Shown: positions 21,145-33,546, numbered from the stretch's first letter. The stretch is 64,000 nucleotides of DNA from Saccharina japonica (GCA_008828725.1 MEHQ01004504.1:372001-436000), one strand, 5' to 3'. The notes: a model not told the origin generated them from the sequence alone. Numbers and translations are program-made.

Positions 21145-22332
21145 TTATAGCCGTTGGTGGGTTCGTTTAGGAGATGCCCCACCTCCGACGCCATTTTCGT
21201 CAAACTGTGATTTTGAGCTACGTGAAGATGAGGAACGAGAAGGCTGTTTGGTGAGAGCCGTCTCCGTCCCAGTGGTGGGGACGGCAAATCTGTCTTCGAT
21301 GGGGGGATGATCAAGGCTGAGGACAAGTGGCTCCCCTTTCCTTCCCCGCTTAGGCTGTTTCATGCGAGCCGCCGCGTCACATGACTCACCAGCGCTCGGG
21401 CTTGCCATCGGGCCCTCAAAGACTTCCGTCTTCAGCCGGACGTGCACGATGGGCACACCGTCATTTGATACACCGTCGGCGGGTACGCGCCGGGCAGCCC
21501 CAACAGCCCTGGATGAGGCGTGCCGCGAAGGCTTGGTCCGCCTGGGACATACGTTAATCATTCCGTCCTCGGCATGGAGCTTGCAGTATGCCTGCTTCCT
21601 ACCCTCAAAATTGAAGGTCGGCCTTGTCCTGCAGGACCCATATAAGCACAGGCTCTTGCGGACGTCCACCATACCGTCCTTAGCATGCTTCTTGCAGTAT
21701 ACCTGGCTTCTACCTTCGAAATTGAAGGTCGGTTCCGTCGTGCAAGCGGCATGTAAGCACCGTTGTTTCCGGACATTCACCATGCCATCCACAGCATGTT
21801 GCTTGCAGTACGCCGCCTTGCTGCCCTCGAAGCTATAGCAAGGTCGCTTTGAGCACGAGACGTGTAAACATCGGTTTTTCCAAATGTCCACCATGCCGTC
21901 CTCAGAGTGCTGTTTGCAGTACAACCCCGCCTTTATTCCCTCGAAGTTGAAATTCGGTTGCTTCGGGCAGGAGTCATGCCTGCACTGAGCGTTGGAGACG
22001 CGCACCATGCCGCCCTCGGCATGCTGCTTGCAGTACGCCCTCTTCAACCCCTCAAAATTGAAGGTCGGCATCCTCGTGCATAAGGCATACAAACACGGAC
22101 TACGATCGCGGCAGGTACTCACCATGCCGGCTTTAGCGTGTAGCTTGCAGTACGCTGCCTTGTCGCCCTCAAACTTGAAGGACGGTCGCTTCGTGCAGGA
22201 GCCGTGCAAGCACAGCTTGTTGAAAACATTTACCATGCCGTCCTCAGCATGCTTCTTGCAATACGCCCCCGGCTTGCTTCCCGCGAAATTGAATGTCGCT
22301 TGCGTTGGACACTTCTTACAAGGGCCAGCCAT
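21145..22332 (-). CDS. EsV-1-7 repeat protein, complete single-exon gene
   Basis: The 395-residue frame starts with MAGPCKKC and holds seven EsV-1-7 repeats at about 5-40, 41-79, 80-116, 117-154, 155-191, 192-228 and 229-265. The first repeat has C-x2-C spacing; the rest have C-x4-C-x15/16-C-x2-H with the core (F/Y)NFEG. After them come a Ser/Arg-rich linker with VHVRLKTEVFEGP (about 296-308), a decayed ninth-type unit (one Cys left), a Ser/Arg run and a basic end (SPKRTHQRL). The layout and tail match the plus-strand paralogue 4 kb away, in opposite orientation. The Met at 22,332 sits four residues before the first Cys, as in the related locus near 36 kb, so the start is well supported. All Cys/His ligands of the seven repeats are intact, making this the best candidate for a working gene in the window. 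The family is linked to developmental regulation through IMM; the molecular role is inferred to be nucleic-acid or protein binding. Confidence 0.88.
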   Translation of the reverse strand: MAGPCKKCPTQATFNFAGSKPGAYCKKHAEDGMVNVFNKLCLHGSCTKRPSFKFEGDKAAYCKLHAKAGMVSTCRDRSPCLYALCTRMPTFNFEGLKRAYCKQHAEGGMVRVSNAQCRHDSCPKQPNFNFEGIKAGLYCKQHSEDGMVDIWKNRCLHVSCSKRPCYSFEGSKAAYCKQHAVDGMVNVRKQRCLHAACTTEPTFNFEGRSQVYCKKHAKDGMVDVRKSLCLYGSCRTRPTFNFEGRKQAYCKLHAEDGMINVCPRRTKPSRHASSRAVGAARRVPADGVSNDGVPIVHVRLKTEVFEGPMASPSAGESCDAAARMKQPKRGRKGEPLVLSLDHPPIEDRFAVPTTGTETALTKQPSRSSSSRSSKSQFDENGVGGGASPKRTHQRL

Positions 22333-22399
22333 TTGCGTTGCCGGCTAAATAACGCAGAGGAAAGCTCCCGACAAAACTCGTCCAGCGGAGTACTTGGGC

Positions 22400-25300
22400 C
22401 GGGCGAACACACCTGCGCATATGTTCACAGGTGAAGACACACGTGTCGTTGTACGTGTAACGAGCATTGGAAAGGATGTAAGGGTCAAGAAGAGGTTGCT
22501 TTTTCGCCCAAACTTTGAGTTGCCGTTGATGGTGAAAACAATCAATTGTGGATGTCTTTCTTGCCATGCGACGAAACGCATCACAAAAACACACACACCC
22601 TATACTGGCGGCAGCCCTCCTTTCAAGGGAAACCCATTTTATATCAACTTGGGATTCAGTTTCCCACAAATGTTTCGTCGATATCACACGCAAATTGCAA
22701 CAGGTACATAATAATAACTTTGACTTTTTCTTCGCCTTGCCTCAGATGATCGTCCGACACAGGTCTGTGGCCGCAACAACAAAACAAGGGCAAGACATCA
22801 TAACGTTTTCGGTAGGGTCGGCACGTAGAACCAGAAGTCGTAACAGCACGCTGGCTACTGGATGTACGGCAAATACACTGAGAAGCACCCGCATAGTCTT
22901 AGGCCTGCAGCACGCACAATATCACGGCGTCTAAGATATACTTACCAGTATCCCCCAGTACAAGCAGTATCCAGAACCTACAAATTGATTTTTACAGCAA
23001 ACCCAGAACTCGATGTATAAAACGAAACAGTAAGCCGTGAACATCCCAGTCCTTGCAGTATCACATACTGCACGTATTCCAGTACTCGCGGTAGAAACCC
23101 GCCAAACTACTGCGTGTCGCCCGGTACTGCCAGTAGGAACCTCGAAAAGAGTGGGCGATACTTCGTCGATCAGTTAGCCACCAGTAGGGGAAGTAAAGCA
23201 AAAACAACACACACAATCGCACCACCGGGCTACTCTGGAATGCAGGAATAAGCTTTCCCGTAGTGCATAGATCAAAACAATGTACTAAGTACTGCATACC
23301 ATGCGAGTAATCTGGGGTATTACGGGAAACCATAGTTAACAGGACCAAATATTGTTGGTAAAAATAGGTAAACGTATGGGTTTTGTGCGCACCGTATGTC
23401 CTATTTACTATGGTCCCCCGTAAAAAGGTACGTACCACTATCCTGTTTGAATCACAGTACTCGTAGTATCGCTCCTCCAAGGATATAACAGTAGCCCAGT
23501 ACTCAACAGCACCACACCGCGAACAAAACTGTGCATCGCCCAGAATTCGCAGGATCACACCCTAAATTATGTTACGTTTTGACCAGCACCTCCAGTACAT
23601 AATGTACGTGTATTGGCCCCGACTGGTACCACGTGTATGATAGACACACAGACAGCAACAGCCGTGCACATCTCCCCTAAGCCGCACCGCAGCGAGCACA
23701 CGAGCGATCGACTATTTCGCAGTACTGGTCCGACGTGTGCCAATGATTTCGACAACGCACCAGCTACTGCAGAAGAAACTCCAAGTAAAACTGTCGCAAG
23801 GGAATCGTGCACGAAGGGAAATACCAACTGTCGTCAATCTGGGTGCGGGCAGGCGGGCGGCGCACGTTAACAGTCTGACGCGCCTAGATATTCCAGAGCG
23901 GCCTCTATTCAGTTGGCGTCGTCCAAGGTGGGGAATTGAGTTCGCTCAAAACAAAGAAACAAAATATAATGCTTCTCCTCATCCACGCGCGGGTGATCTA
24001 GGTTCAGGGCTCGCACTCATGTCGGGGCGTCGGAGTTCCTATCCTGCACGATAATGATACGTATGGTTTTGAGTGGCATTGCCGCATTTGCGATCAAAAG
24101 ACACGATTATGTTTCAGATAACACTACGTCTGTGTGAGACGTGTCACAGACCGATTCTGACCAACCTGCCAGCCGCAAAAGCGGATGAGGACAAGCGTAC
24201 TTGCAGCGCTGGTTTCATTGGAATAAGGTAATCTCTTAGCGGTGATTTCTGAAAACTGAAAATGGACGTTTTTAGTTTTTGAAACCGATTGTCTCTCTTA
24301 CGGGGTTGAAAGTGGGTCCATTTCCGATATAAAAAACATTTATCACTTTCGAGTCGGCCTCCACTCGGAAATTGAGCCCCATTTTCGATCGAGATCGCTA
24401 TTGAAACTCGCGATTGGATTTTGAATCGTGATGGGTTTCCACACATCGTTGGAGGCAGCACGCGTTCAAATGTACCGCAAACAGCAGTCTGTTGCCAAGC
24501 AAGCAACAACACAGGTGTACTGCTTCTGCTTGCTGTGCCACGCTCCTCACCCGCGCGTGCCTTAGACATCACCACAATTAGATGGGATCGGATTGTTTGT
24601 GATGGTGTCGGCCACGATAGCCTTTCAACTGCCCTTGCAGCTGCAACTCGGCATTCTCCAAGCACAAGCACAACTTTTTTTTCCCGCACCACCACAACTT
24701 GTTGTCTCGTCGAGAGGGCACCCTATCTCTGGGAGAGAGGTGTGTGTTGATGCACGAGGAACACAGACACGGAGGGGGAAAGCATAAATTCTAACGCAGC
24801 CCTCCGTCGTGGTTTCCGTTGACCCGGCCACCGTCGGGTACAATGTTTTTGCGCTGCGTACTCCGGTGCGACGAACACCTCGACCACCCTTGCTCCAGGG
24901 CGGCAGCGAAACATTTAGGAGGCGCTTGCGCGTACGAGTATATACGAGTACAAGTAGTACCGTCTTCCTCGTGCCGCTGTTGTACATTTTTTGTCACAAC
25001 TTGCTGCCCAGAAATAGGTATCAATTCTCGAGTCACGATAAGGGTGTGAACTGAACAATTATCGATTGGTCTTGACGCTCGAGAATTCCTCAATTTTTCG
25101 TTTTTCAGAAATCATCCGTAATAAGAGATGGCCTAAGTATTTACGAATAAGCTATGTGTACAAATTTAAATTTAAACAAAGTGCTCCATCATTCGTAGCA
25201 CCTACTATCAATACCTTGCACGATGTGTACTACGAACTATATGTGCCATACGATTGAGAGAGATACAACAACAGTAGCACGAGGAGAGTTAATATATATG

Positions 25301-27000
25301 AGAGCGTGTAAACATTAAAACACTGCTCTAGGTAGCCCCTGGCACCTTCACACGGTAAGTACAGACATGATTACGTTTGTCTTTCTCAGGGATTGCCCAT
25401 CCCTGGCCTCTCAGAGCTCCCACTTCGACACCGCCTCCTTTCATTGCTTGCTCGGCGTTGCTTTCTCTCTTTGCTCCCAATATACTTTAGTTGGCGAGAG
25501 GCTTCTTCCTCTTTCAGTTTTGGGTTCGTGCGTGGGCCCAGAGAGCACGACAGCGCGGGCGAGCCCGGCACCATCGCCGGTATGCGAGGGCGCTGGCCAG
25601 TAAAGGGGGGGGCGGAAGGAGGGGGGGGCGCCTTTTTTTTGGCCAGGCGTGGCGTGTCCATCGAGACACGAGGGAAGCATGAAGGGGTTTTGTCTGCGGT
25701 ACTGCTGCAGTATCAATCCAGTATGTCTGAAATTACAAGGGCCGTTTTTTTTTTAAACATTGAAGCGGTGCTTATTTATCAGAACAATTATTATCTACAG
25801 AGAATGCCCGGCGGCTTGAACACCATCATGATGGAGCGGGCGAACGAGGGCCACGGTGAGCACCGAGATTCGCGCGAGGCGGGCCACGGGGCTCACTGGG
25901 GCTGAGCGGCAGTAGAGCTCGACCCGGACCGACTCGATGGCGAGGTGGTCGCGGAGGGGTGGGGAGCGTCGAGGCTGACAGAACACCAACGACGTCTCAA
26001 GTTTTAGCTTTGTTCTTTGCGGCGCCATCGGCCCGATGGGTTTTTTTTTCAAAATCAAATTTTCATTGTCATTTTTTTCCGACCGTTTTTTACTGTTTTT
26101 TGTTTTTCGCTCCTGCCGTTTTGTTCGAGTACGAGTACGAGTACCCGTGTACGTATGAGTAGTACGTAGGTACAAATGTGTACGTCGTTTTCAGGTTTAT
26201 TGATTTTCTGTTTTTCGTACTTCACAACTTTACGACCGTGCCGTGCTGTGCTTTCTCTTTCATACATACAAAGTTCGAAGTACTACCACCACGGTTGTTG
26301 TTGTACTACCACACATACTCACGAAAAAGGCGCAAATCACACCCACCACAGCAGGCAGCGCAGCGCTGTGCTGTGACCGGTGTTGCTGTGCTTTCTCTTT
26401 CGAACATACAGTTGCGTTGTCCTGGACCATAGAGCGAACGTGCACCCCGAGCATATTTTGCATGCATGTCAAATACGCCGTATCTTCGCTGTGCACCATG
26501 AGCATCTTGGTATTTTCAAGTCAGTGCTTGCTTGCACTACATCATGGGCCTCTTCTGCCCCTTTCCTTGCGCGAGCGTAGCAGGCGGCGTCAGCCGCCCG
26601 CGGAGCGGAGCCTTTGTACGTACTCTACAGTGGGGGCCCGCTGTTCAGAAACGTCGTTTTGGCTTCCAGGGTCAAAGTCTTATTTCGCGTGCCCTCACCA
26701 GCAGCATTTACGACATTTCTTGTATGATGATTCTTATTTTTCTCTTAAATGGTACTTTTTCCAGTGTTTCTTATTTCTTATTTATATATGCCGCGAGAAC
26801 CACATATCACGTTGACAATGTACAGGTGTAGAGGTCAGCCGCAACCCACGAGTGCGGTTGCTACCACACTGCTGTTATACTGTACCTTGGATATGAGGGT
26901 ACTCTCTTGACCTCCTAAATCAACAAACCTGTAACTCAATCAAGCCTGCCATACACTCTACGTACACCAAGCATATATCTGGCACTCCGATAGCTCCTCC
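22400..27000. other. Sparse region without a supportable gene
   Basis: It contains AT-rich 5' flank of the EsV-1-7 gene, short TACTC(G/T)(C/A)(A/G)GTA phrases near 23.0-23.5 kb, long mixed frames at 24,144-24,695 (minus, 183 codons) and 25,393-25,905 (plus, 170 codons) without domains, and G-tracts at 25,605-25,628. The G-tracts are flanked by GGCGCTGGCCAG and GGCCAGGCG in an imperfect hairpin. Frames on both strands are equally open, so I call none of them. Confidence 0.4.
26541..26618 (-). repeat. Dispersed GC hairpin H, copy 3
   Basis: Reverse-strand copy of the 5,838-5,905 unit. It reads GGCGGC-TGAC-GCCGCC on the minus strand, then CTACGCTCGCGCAAGGAAAG and GGGCAGAAG. Confidence 0.7.
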
Positions 27001-27006
27001 TTGTCT

Positions 27007-27094
27007 TTAACCCCTCAAGAACTGGTCCCACGAATTTGGGGACAAACTACTAGGAATTAGTGTGGGACATTTATTTCAGTTATGAATGGGTTAA
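27007..27094. mobile_element. piggyBac-like MITE, 88 bp
   Basis: Bounded by TTAA on both sides (27,007-27,010 and 27,091-27,094). It starts CCC and ends GGG, with imperfect terminal inverted repeats (CCCCTCAAGAACTG against CCCATTCATAACTG) and an inner GTCCCAC/GTGGGAC pair. The core, GGGGACAAACTACT followed by GGAATTAGTGTGG, is shared with the MITE at 48,595. TTAA target duplication plus a CCC terminus is the signature of the piggyBac superfamily. It encodes no protein. The 215-codon minus-strand frame overlapping here is probably not real. Confidence 0.65.
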
Positions 27095-27856
27095 GGCTAA
27101 CCAGCTTGGTCAAGCCTTCGAGCGGGCGGCCAGAAACCGCCATGGCGCCTACAGCAGTAGAACGTGTACAGTATGGCGGACCCCGGGTCTGAGTGCTCAA
27201 GTGCGCGATGCCCACTGGCCACCAGGGCGTCAAGGCAAAGCCGTAATGAAGAGCACGCAGTGTTTCCTTCGATAGGTTTTGTGTTGACACAGAGGTTTCC
27301 ACTTTTCTTTTTTCTTTTCCCACCCGCAGGGGACATTCCACGTTCCACGTGTGATGAAACTGTAAAAAAAAAAAAAACTGTCGGGGACAAAATAGAAAGT
27401 GAAGAAAATTAAAAAATGTCGGCTGTGACAAGCTGTGATAGACTTTATTACTTGGTTTACTTTTCTGTACGGTACTCGTAGCACGGCTGGAAGGTTTTAA
27501 CGTTTGGCGTTTCTTATTCCGTGCCACGCTCCGGAGCGACCTCGTTTCATAAATTGGATGGATCGACAATAAATGAATTTTCTCATACAGCATTTTTTTT
27601 ATTTCGCTGCCCGGTTTGAGCAGCCGCCGTAAATCCGCCCTGCGAGGCAAAGTTTGAGAACCTGCCTCGCTCAGAAATGCACTTGAAAGCCTGTGGAAAC
27701 CCACACAATTTGAATTTCATCACAACTTGAGCAACCACAAGCAACCACGCTGCCGCAGCGCTACAGCTGCTGTACACACAACACCCATCAGCAGAGGCAT
27801 ACAGCTGGCACGCAGCCACATCGCTGGCGCTCATAGCATCAAATGAAGCAGGTAGN

Positions 27857-30800
27857 CGTTATCGTCAGGTGGCTGCGCCGTCGCTTTGCACAGCTGCACT
27901 TCCCACTTCCCATGTAAAGCTCAGTACGAGTACGTCAGGCGCTTGCGCACAACGCAGCTTAAATCAGCGTCCTCCACATTATCGCCGGGTGCTAGCGCAC
28001 AACGCAGCGTATATCACCTAGGCTCAGCAGCAGCAGCACAGCAGCAGCAGCACAGCAGCACGCTGCTGCAGCAGTCCTCCACGTTATCGTCAGGTGGCTG
28101 CGCCGTCGCTTTGCACAGCTGCACTTCCCACTTCCCATGTAAAGCTCAGTACGAGTACGTCAGGCGCTTGCGCACAACGCAGCTTAAATCAGCGTCCTCC
28201 ACATTATCGCCGGGTGCTAGCGCACAACGCAGCGTATATCACCTAGGCTCAGCAGCAGCAGCACAGCAGCAGCAGCACAGCAGCACGCTGCTGCAGCAGT
28301 CCTCCACGTTATCGTCAGGTGGCTGCGCCGTCGCTTTGCACAGCTGCACTTCCCACTTCCCATGTAAAGCTCAGTACGAGTACGTCAGGCGCTTGCGCAC
28401 AACGCAGCTTAAATCAGCGTCCTCCACATTATCGCCGGGTGCTAGCGCACAACGCAGCGTATATCACCTAGGCTCAGCAGCAGCAGCACAGCAGCAGCAG
28501 CACAGCAGCACGCTGCTGCAGCAGTCCTCCACGTTATCGTCAGGTGGCTGCGCCGTCGCTTTGCACAGCTGCACTTCCCACTTCCCATGTAAAGCTCAGT
28601 ACGAGTACGTCAGGCGCTTGCGCACAACGCAGCTTAAATCAGCGTCCTCCACATTATCGCCGGGTGCTAGCGCACAACGCAGCGTATATCACCTAGGCTC
28701 AGCAGCAGCAGCACAGCAGCAGCAGCACAGCAGCACGCTGCTGCAGCAGTCCTCCACGTTATCGTCAGGTGGCTGCGCCGTCGCTTTGCACAGCTGCACT
28801 TCCCACTTCCCATGTAAAGCTCAGTACGAGTACGTCAGGCGCTTGCGCACAACGCAGCTTAAATCAGCGTCCTCCACATTATCGCCGGGTGCTAGCGCAC
28901 AACGCAGCGTATATCACCTAGGCTCAGCAGCAGCAGCACAGCAGCAGCAGCACAGCAGCACGCTGCTGCAGCAGTCCTCCACGTTATCGTCAGGTGGCTG
29001 CGCCGTCGCTTTGCACAGCTGCACTTCCCACTTCCCATGTAAAGCTCAGTACGAGTACGTCAGGCGCTTGCGCACAACGCAGCTTAAATCAGCGTCCTCC
29101 ACATTATCGCCGGGTGCTAGCGCACAACGCAGCGTATATCACCTAGGCTCAGCAGCAGCAGCACAGCAGCAGCAGCACAGCAGCACGCTGCTGCAGCAGT
29201 CCTCCACGTTATCGTCAGGTGGCTGCGCCGTCGCTTTGCACAGCTGCACTTCCCACTTCCCATGTAAAGCTCAGTACGAGTACGTCAGGCGCTTGCGCAC
29301 AACGCAGCTTAAATCAGCGTCCTCCACATTATCGCCGGGTGCTAGCGCACAACGCAGCGTATATCACCTAGGCTCAGCAGCAGCAGCACAGCAGCAGCAG
29401 CACAGCAGCACGCTGCTGCAGCAGTCCTCCACGTTATCGTCAGGTGGCTGCGCCGTCGCTTTGCACAGCTGCACTTCCCACTTCCCATGTAAAGCTCAGT
29501 ACGAGTACGTCAGGCGCTTGCGCACAACGCAGCTTAAATCAGCGTCCTCCACATTATCGCCGGGTGCTAGCGCACAACGCAGCGTATATCACCTAGGCTC
29601 AGCAGCAGCAGCACAGCAGCAGCAGCACAGCAGCACGCTGCTGCAGCAGTCCTCCACGTTATCGTCAGGTGGCTGCGCCGTCGCTTTGCACAGCTGCACT
29701 TCCCACTTCCCATGTAAAGCTCAGTACGAGTACGTCAGGCGCTTGCGCACAACGCAGCTTAAATCAGCGTCCTCCACATTATCGCCGGGTGCTAGCGCAC
29801 AACGCAGCGTATATCACCTAGGCTCAGCAGCAGCAGCACAGCAGCAGCAGCACAGCAGCACGCTGCTGCAGCAGTCCTCCACGTTATCGTCAGGTGGCTG
29901 CGCCGTCGCTTTGCACAGCTGCACTTCCCACTTCCCATGTAAAGCTCAGTACGAGTACGTCAGGCGCTTGCGCACAACGCAGCTTAAATCAGCGTCCTCC
30001 ACATTATCGCCGGGTGCTAGCGCACAACGCAGCGTATATCACCTAGGCTCAGCAGCAGCAGCACAGCAGCAGCAGCACAGCAGCACGCTGCTGCAGCAGT
30101 CCTCCACGTTATCGTCAGGTGGCTGCGCCGTCGCTTTGCACAGCTGCACTTCCCACTTCCCATGTAAAGCTCAGTACGAGTACGTCAGGCGCTTGCGCAC
30201 AACGCAGCTTAAATCAGCGTCCTCCACATTATCGCCGGGTGCTAGCGCACAACGCAGCGTATATCACCTAGGCTCAGCAGCAGCAGCACAGCAGCAGCAG
30301 CACAGCAGCACGCTGCTGCAGCAGTCCTCCACGTTATCGTCAGGTGGCTGCGCCGTCGCTTTGCACAGCTGCACTTCCCACTTCCCATGTAAAGCTCAGT
30401 ACGAGTACGTCAGGCGCTTGCGCACAACGCAGCTTAAATCAGCGTCCTCCACATTATCGCCGGGTGCTAGCGCACAACGCAGCGTATATCACCTAGGCTC
30501 AGCAGCAGCAGCACAGCAGCAGCAGCACAGCAGCACGCTGCTGCAGCAGTCCTCCACGTTATCGTCAGGTGGCTGCGCCGTCGCTTTGCACAGCTGCACT
30601 TCCCACTTCCCATGTAAAGCTCAGTACGAGTACGTCAGGCGCTTGCGCACAACGCAGCTTAAATCAGCGTCCTCCACATTATCGCCGGGTGCTAGCGCAC
30701 AACGCAGCGTATATCACCTAGGCTCAGCAGCAGCAGCACAGCAGCAGCAGCACAGCAGCACGCTGCTGCAGCAGTCCTCCACGTTATCGTCAGGTGGCTG

Positions 30801-31536
30801 CGCCGTCGCTTTGCACAGCTGCACTTCCCACTTCCCATGTAAAGCTCAGTACGAGTACGTCAGGCGCTTGCGCACAACGCAGCTTAAATCAGCGTCCTCC
30901 ACATTATCGCCGGGTGCTAGCGCACAACGCAGCGTATATCACCTAGGCTCAGCAGCAGCAGCACAGCAGCAGCAGCACAGCAGCACGCTGCTGCAGCAGT
31001 CCTCCACGTTATCGTCAGGTGGCTGCGCCGTCGCTTTGCACAGCTGCACTTCCCACTTCCCATGTAAAGCTCAGTACGAGTACGTCAGGCGCTTGCGCAC
31101 AACGCAGCTTAAATCAGCGTCCTCCACATTATCGCCGGGTGCTAGCGCACAACGCAGCGTATATCACCTAGGCTCAGCAGCAGCAGCACAGCAGCAGCAG
31201 CACAGCAGCACGCTGCTGCAGCAGTCCTCCACGTTATCGTCAGGTGGCTGCGCCGTCGCTTTGCACAGCTGCACTTCCCACTTCCCATGTAAAGCTCAGT
31301 ACGAGTACGTCAGGCGCTTGCGCACAACGCAGCTTAAATCAGCGTCCTCCACATTATCGCCGGGTGCTAGCGCACAACGCAGCGTATATCACCTAGGCTC
31401 AGCAGCAGCAGCACAGCAGCAGCAGCACAGCAGCACGCTGCTGCAGCAGTCCTCCACGTTATCGTCAGGTGGTTGCGCCGTCGCTTTGCACAGCTGCACT
31501 TCCCACTTCCCATGTAAAGCTCAGTACGAGTACGTC
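27857..31536 (+). repeat. 225-bp satellite array, about 16.4 copies
   Basis: The period is exactly 225 bp across 3,680 bp. By eye the copies are identical except for a C-to-T change at about 31,473 in the last one. Each unit contains CAGCAGCAGCAGCACAGCAG-type runs, a CACGCTGCTGCAGCAG stem, and two or three diverged internal sub-repeats built on GTCCTCCAC(A/G)TTATCG and GCGCACAACGCAGC. Because 225 is 75 codons, one plus frame stays open for 1,256 codons. It has no ATG at its beginning, starting at a TTG, and every residue follows from the repeat. I therefore call it satellite DNA, with a coding tandem-repeat protein as the less likely alternative. The only N of the window is at 27,856, on the left border. 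Confidence 0.9.
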
Positions 31537-31689
31537 CGACACAATAATCGCCTCGACCCAGAGCTGATATTACCTAGTCGGGTTAAGTATCGAATGTGTA
31601 TAACTTTATCTAGCCAAAGGCTACAGAGTCAAATTTCTATGCCAGGTGTAACATGAAGTAGAGGGATTGATGGGCTACAGAGCCAAATC

Positions 31690-31850
31690 GTGTTTGGAGT
31701 TGAACTAAGTAGGGGAGGGGATTACTAAAAAAAGATGGAATTAGACCTCGAAACAGACTTGAAAGGCAGGGGATTTGGGAAATTAAATAATTTCCGCGAC
31801 AGAGCCCAGTAACTAAAGTCACTGGGAACTTTGCCTCGCAGGGCGGATTT
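31690..31850 (+). repeat. Dispersed repeat Y, copy 2
   Basis: Matches 11,100-11,250 (GGGGAGGGGATTACT, CAGGGGATTTGGG, CCCAGTAACTAAAGTCACTG). It lies about 150 bp after the satellite array. From 31,851 to 32,084 I see nothing else. Confidence 0.65.
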
Positions 31851-32084
31851 ACGGCGGCTGCGGTTTGAGCTGTCTTTCTTACACGCAAGTTCATATTTTT
31901 TCTCACAATCTCAGCCTCTGTTTCTTAAATGCGGGCCCCTACTGCTGTGTACGTGTTGAGGTTTTATATAGTACGCAGGTGGTTTTAGTATGGAGGTACC
32001 TTCAAGTATCAAGTACCTCGACCACACGTTCCCCATGAGGTACGTTTACCGCTACTGTACCCGGGACTCCGCGCGAAATGCTGT

Positions 32085-32600
32085 ATATCGAGCAGTTGAG
32101 TTCAAGTCGCATGTCACCCTAGGTAAAATTTACATGTGAATACCCCCAAAGCTTCAAGACACAGGACATATCGTCCACCAGAAAGGCTGTGAAGTGCACC
32201 AGTCTATCTAACAGGGGACAGTGTCGCGGCCGCGACCAAGAACATATCAGTAAGATGCTCCGTGTGAGCCCTATTCTGTGTACCCGAAGGCTATTTCAAT
32301 CGTGCGGCATACGAGTATGTATGTCGGCTACGACAGCAGTACAGCAGTAGATTGGCACCCCTCTGGGACGCGCACACAGGTGCGCACACAGGTGGACTCA
32401 CAGATAAACAGCCGGGTACGAAGGCGCCACTGGCAAGCGTTGTGATTCTCAAGCCCCAGGCGGTTATGCGATAACGGGTCGTCTTGAGTGCACGCGTGCG
32501 ATAACGGGTGGTATTGAGAGGTGTTGTGATGCGAGAACTGGCGGGAGGGCGGGGACGTTTTCTTACGAGCCCCGCATAGGAATTCATTGGAAACCCTACC
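32085..32600 (+). repeat. Dispersed repeat X, copy 2
   Basis: Same orientation and order as 4,815-5,310. It contains an extra internal duplication of GTGCGATAACGGGT at about 32,466-32,506. Confidence 0.65.
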
Positions 32601-33376
32601 AGACAGTTACGTAGAAGCGGGAAGCGGGCAGAGCGAGAGGCGAGCCCGAGGCACCGTAACCGCGGGGTACACGACCGAGGTGGTGCTGTCTCTGGGCCAG
32701 CACATTTTCCGAGGTGAAGATTACGAACACGTGTGCGTTCTTGCAGAAGGGGAGGCGGTCAAAGTACAAGGTGCGACGAGTAACTCGCACGCCTTCGCAG
32801 TGTTGCACCAGGGGTACGGTTCCAGGATTGGTAAAAATTAACCCCAATCACAGAACAAGGCGACACTGACGAGACTCGGGCAAAGTCGTCGAACGGTAGC
32901 AGTGTAGCTCCATAGCCTATTAGCATAGCGATATGGGAATCCAAGTAGTAGGCAATTACGTGCCATATTGCGCACAAACGAGCTGCTTGCAACACAGCAG
33001 TGATCCTCAAGAACTGAATCCCTGATAGGTGCGGCGTAACCCCCGCCATAACGCCTCGACTTCAAGACGACGCTCGAACGCGCGCGATACAGCACCGATT
33101 GCCGCGAAACTCTGCAGAGTAGTAAATAACTTCCAGGCAACAGAGATAAGACCATAAACAGCTCAAAAACGCGAGCTACGGAAGCGAAATGCACGGCAGC
33201 GTGCGAAAACATGCTCAAATGAAAGTGGCCCTTACGTGTGGATTACAGCGCCAACTGTCATGGCAAGTAGCGCGCGAGATTCCCTGTGCTGTTGTGGATA
33301 CGCAGCACTTTCAATCATTGGTCCAGGTGATTGTATTGTCGAATGCGTGACCAGTGTTGCTACATGTCCACGGATC
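32601..33376. other. No recognisable gene
   Basis: A plus-strand frame of 84 codons at 32,587-32,841 has protein-like composition (TTEVVLSLGQHIFRG) but no family that I know, and it overlaps the end of repeat X. The rest is unassigned. Confidence 0.35.
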
Positions 33377-33546
33377 TACATTATTTGACCTTTTCGTGGT
33401 TCGTGTCGCGACACGTGCCGCGGCATGTCGCGATACGTGTCGCGGCATTTCGCGACATGCCGCGGCACGTAGGGTTACGGGTAGGGTTAGCGACACTCGC
33501 CGCGACAAGTGTCGCGACACGTGCCACGAAAAAGCCAAATAATGTA
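33377..33546. mobile_element. Palindrome-built TIR element with telomere-like core, copy 1
   Basis: Bounded by TA. The terminal inverted repeats read CATTATTTG(A/G)C-(C/T)TTTTCGTGG and continue into stacked palindromes TGTCGCGACA, TGCCGCGGCA and CACGTG. The centre, 33,469-33,490, is GTAGGGTTACGGGTAGGGTT, a degenerate TTAGGG telomere motif. At 170 bp with no ORF, the TA boundaries are compatible with a Tc1/mariner-type MITE; that family assignment is inference. Confidence 0.65.

Noticed and set aside
27057..27704. 215-codon minus-strand frame as a gene
   Set aside because: It overlaps the piggyBac-like MITE and A-rich simple sequence, has no domain, and competing frames on the plus strand are equally open.
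27886..31656. 1,256-codon open frame read as a giant repeat protein
   Set aside because: It follows automatically from a 225-bp (75-codon) satellite unit with no stop. Its first codon is TTG, no ATG precedes it, and the flanks are non-coding.
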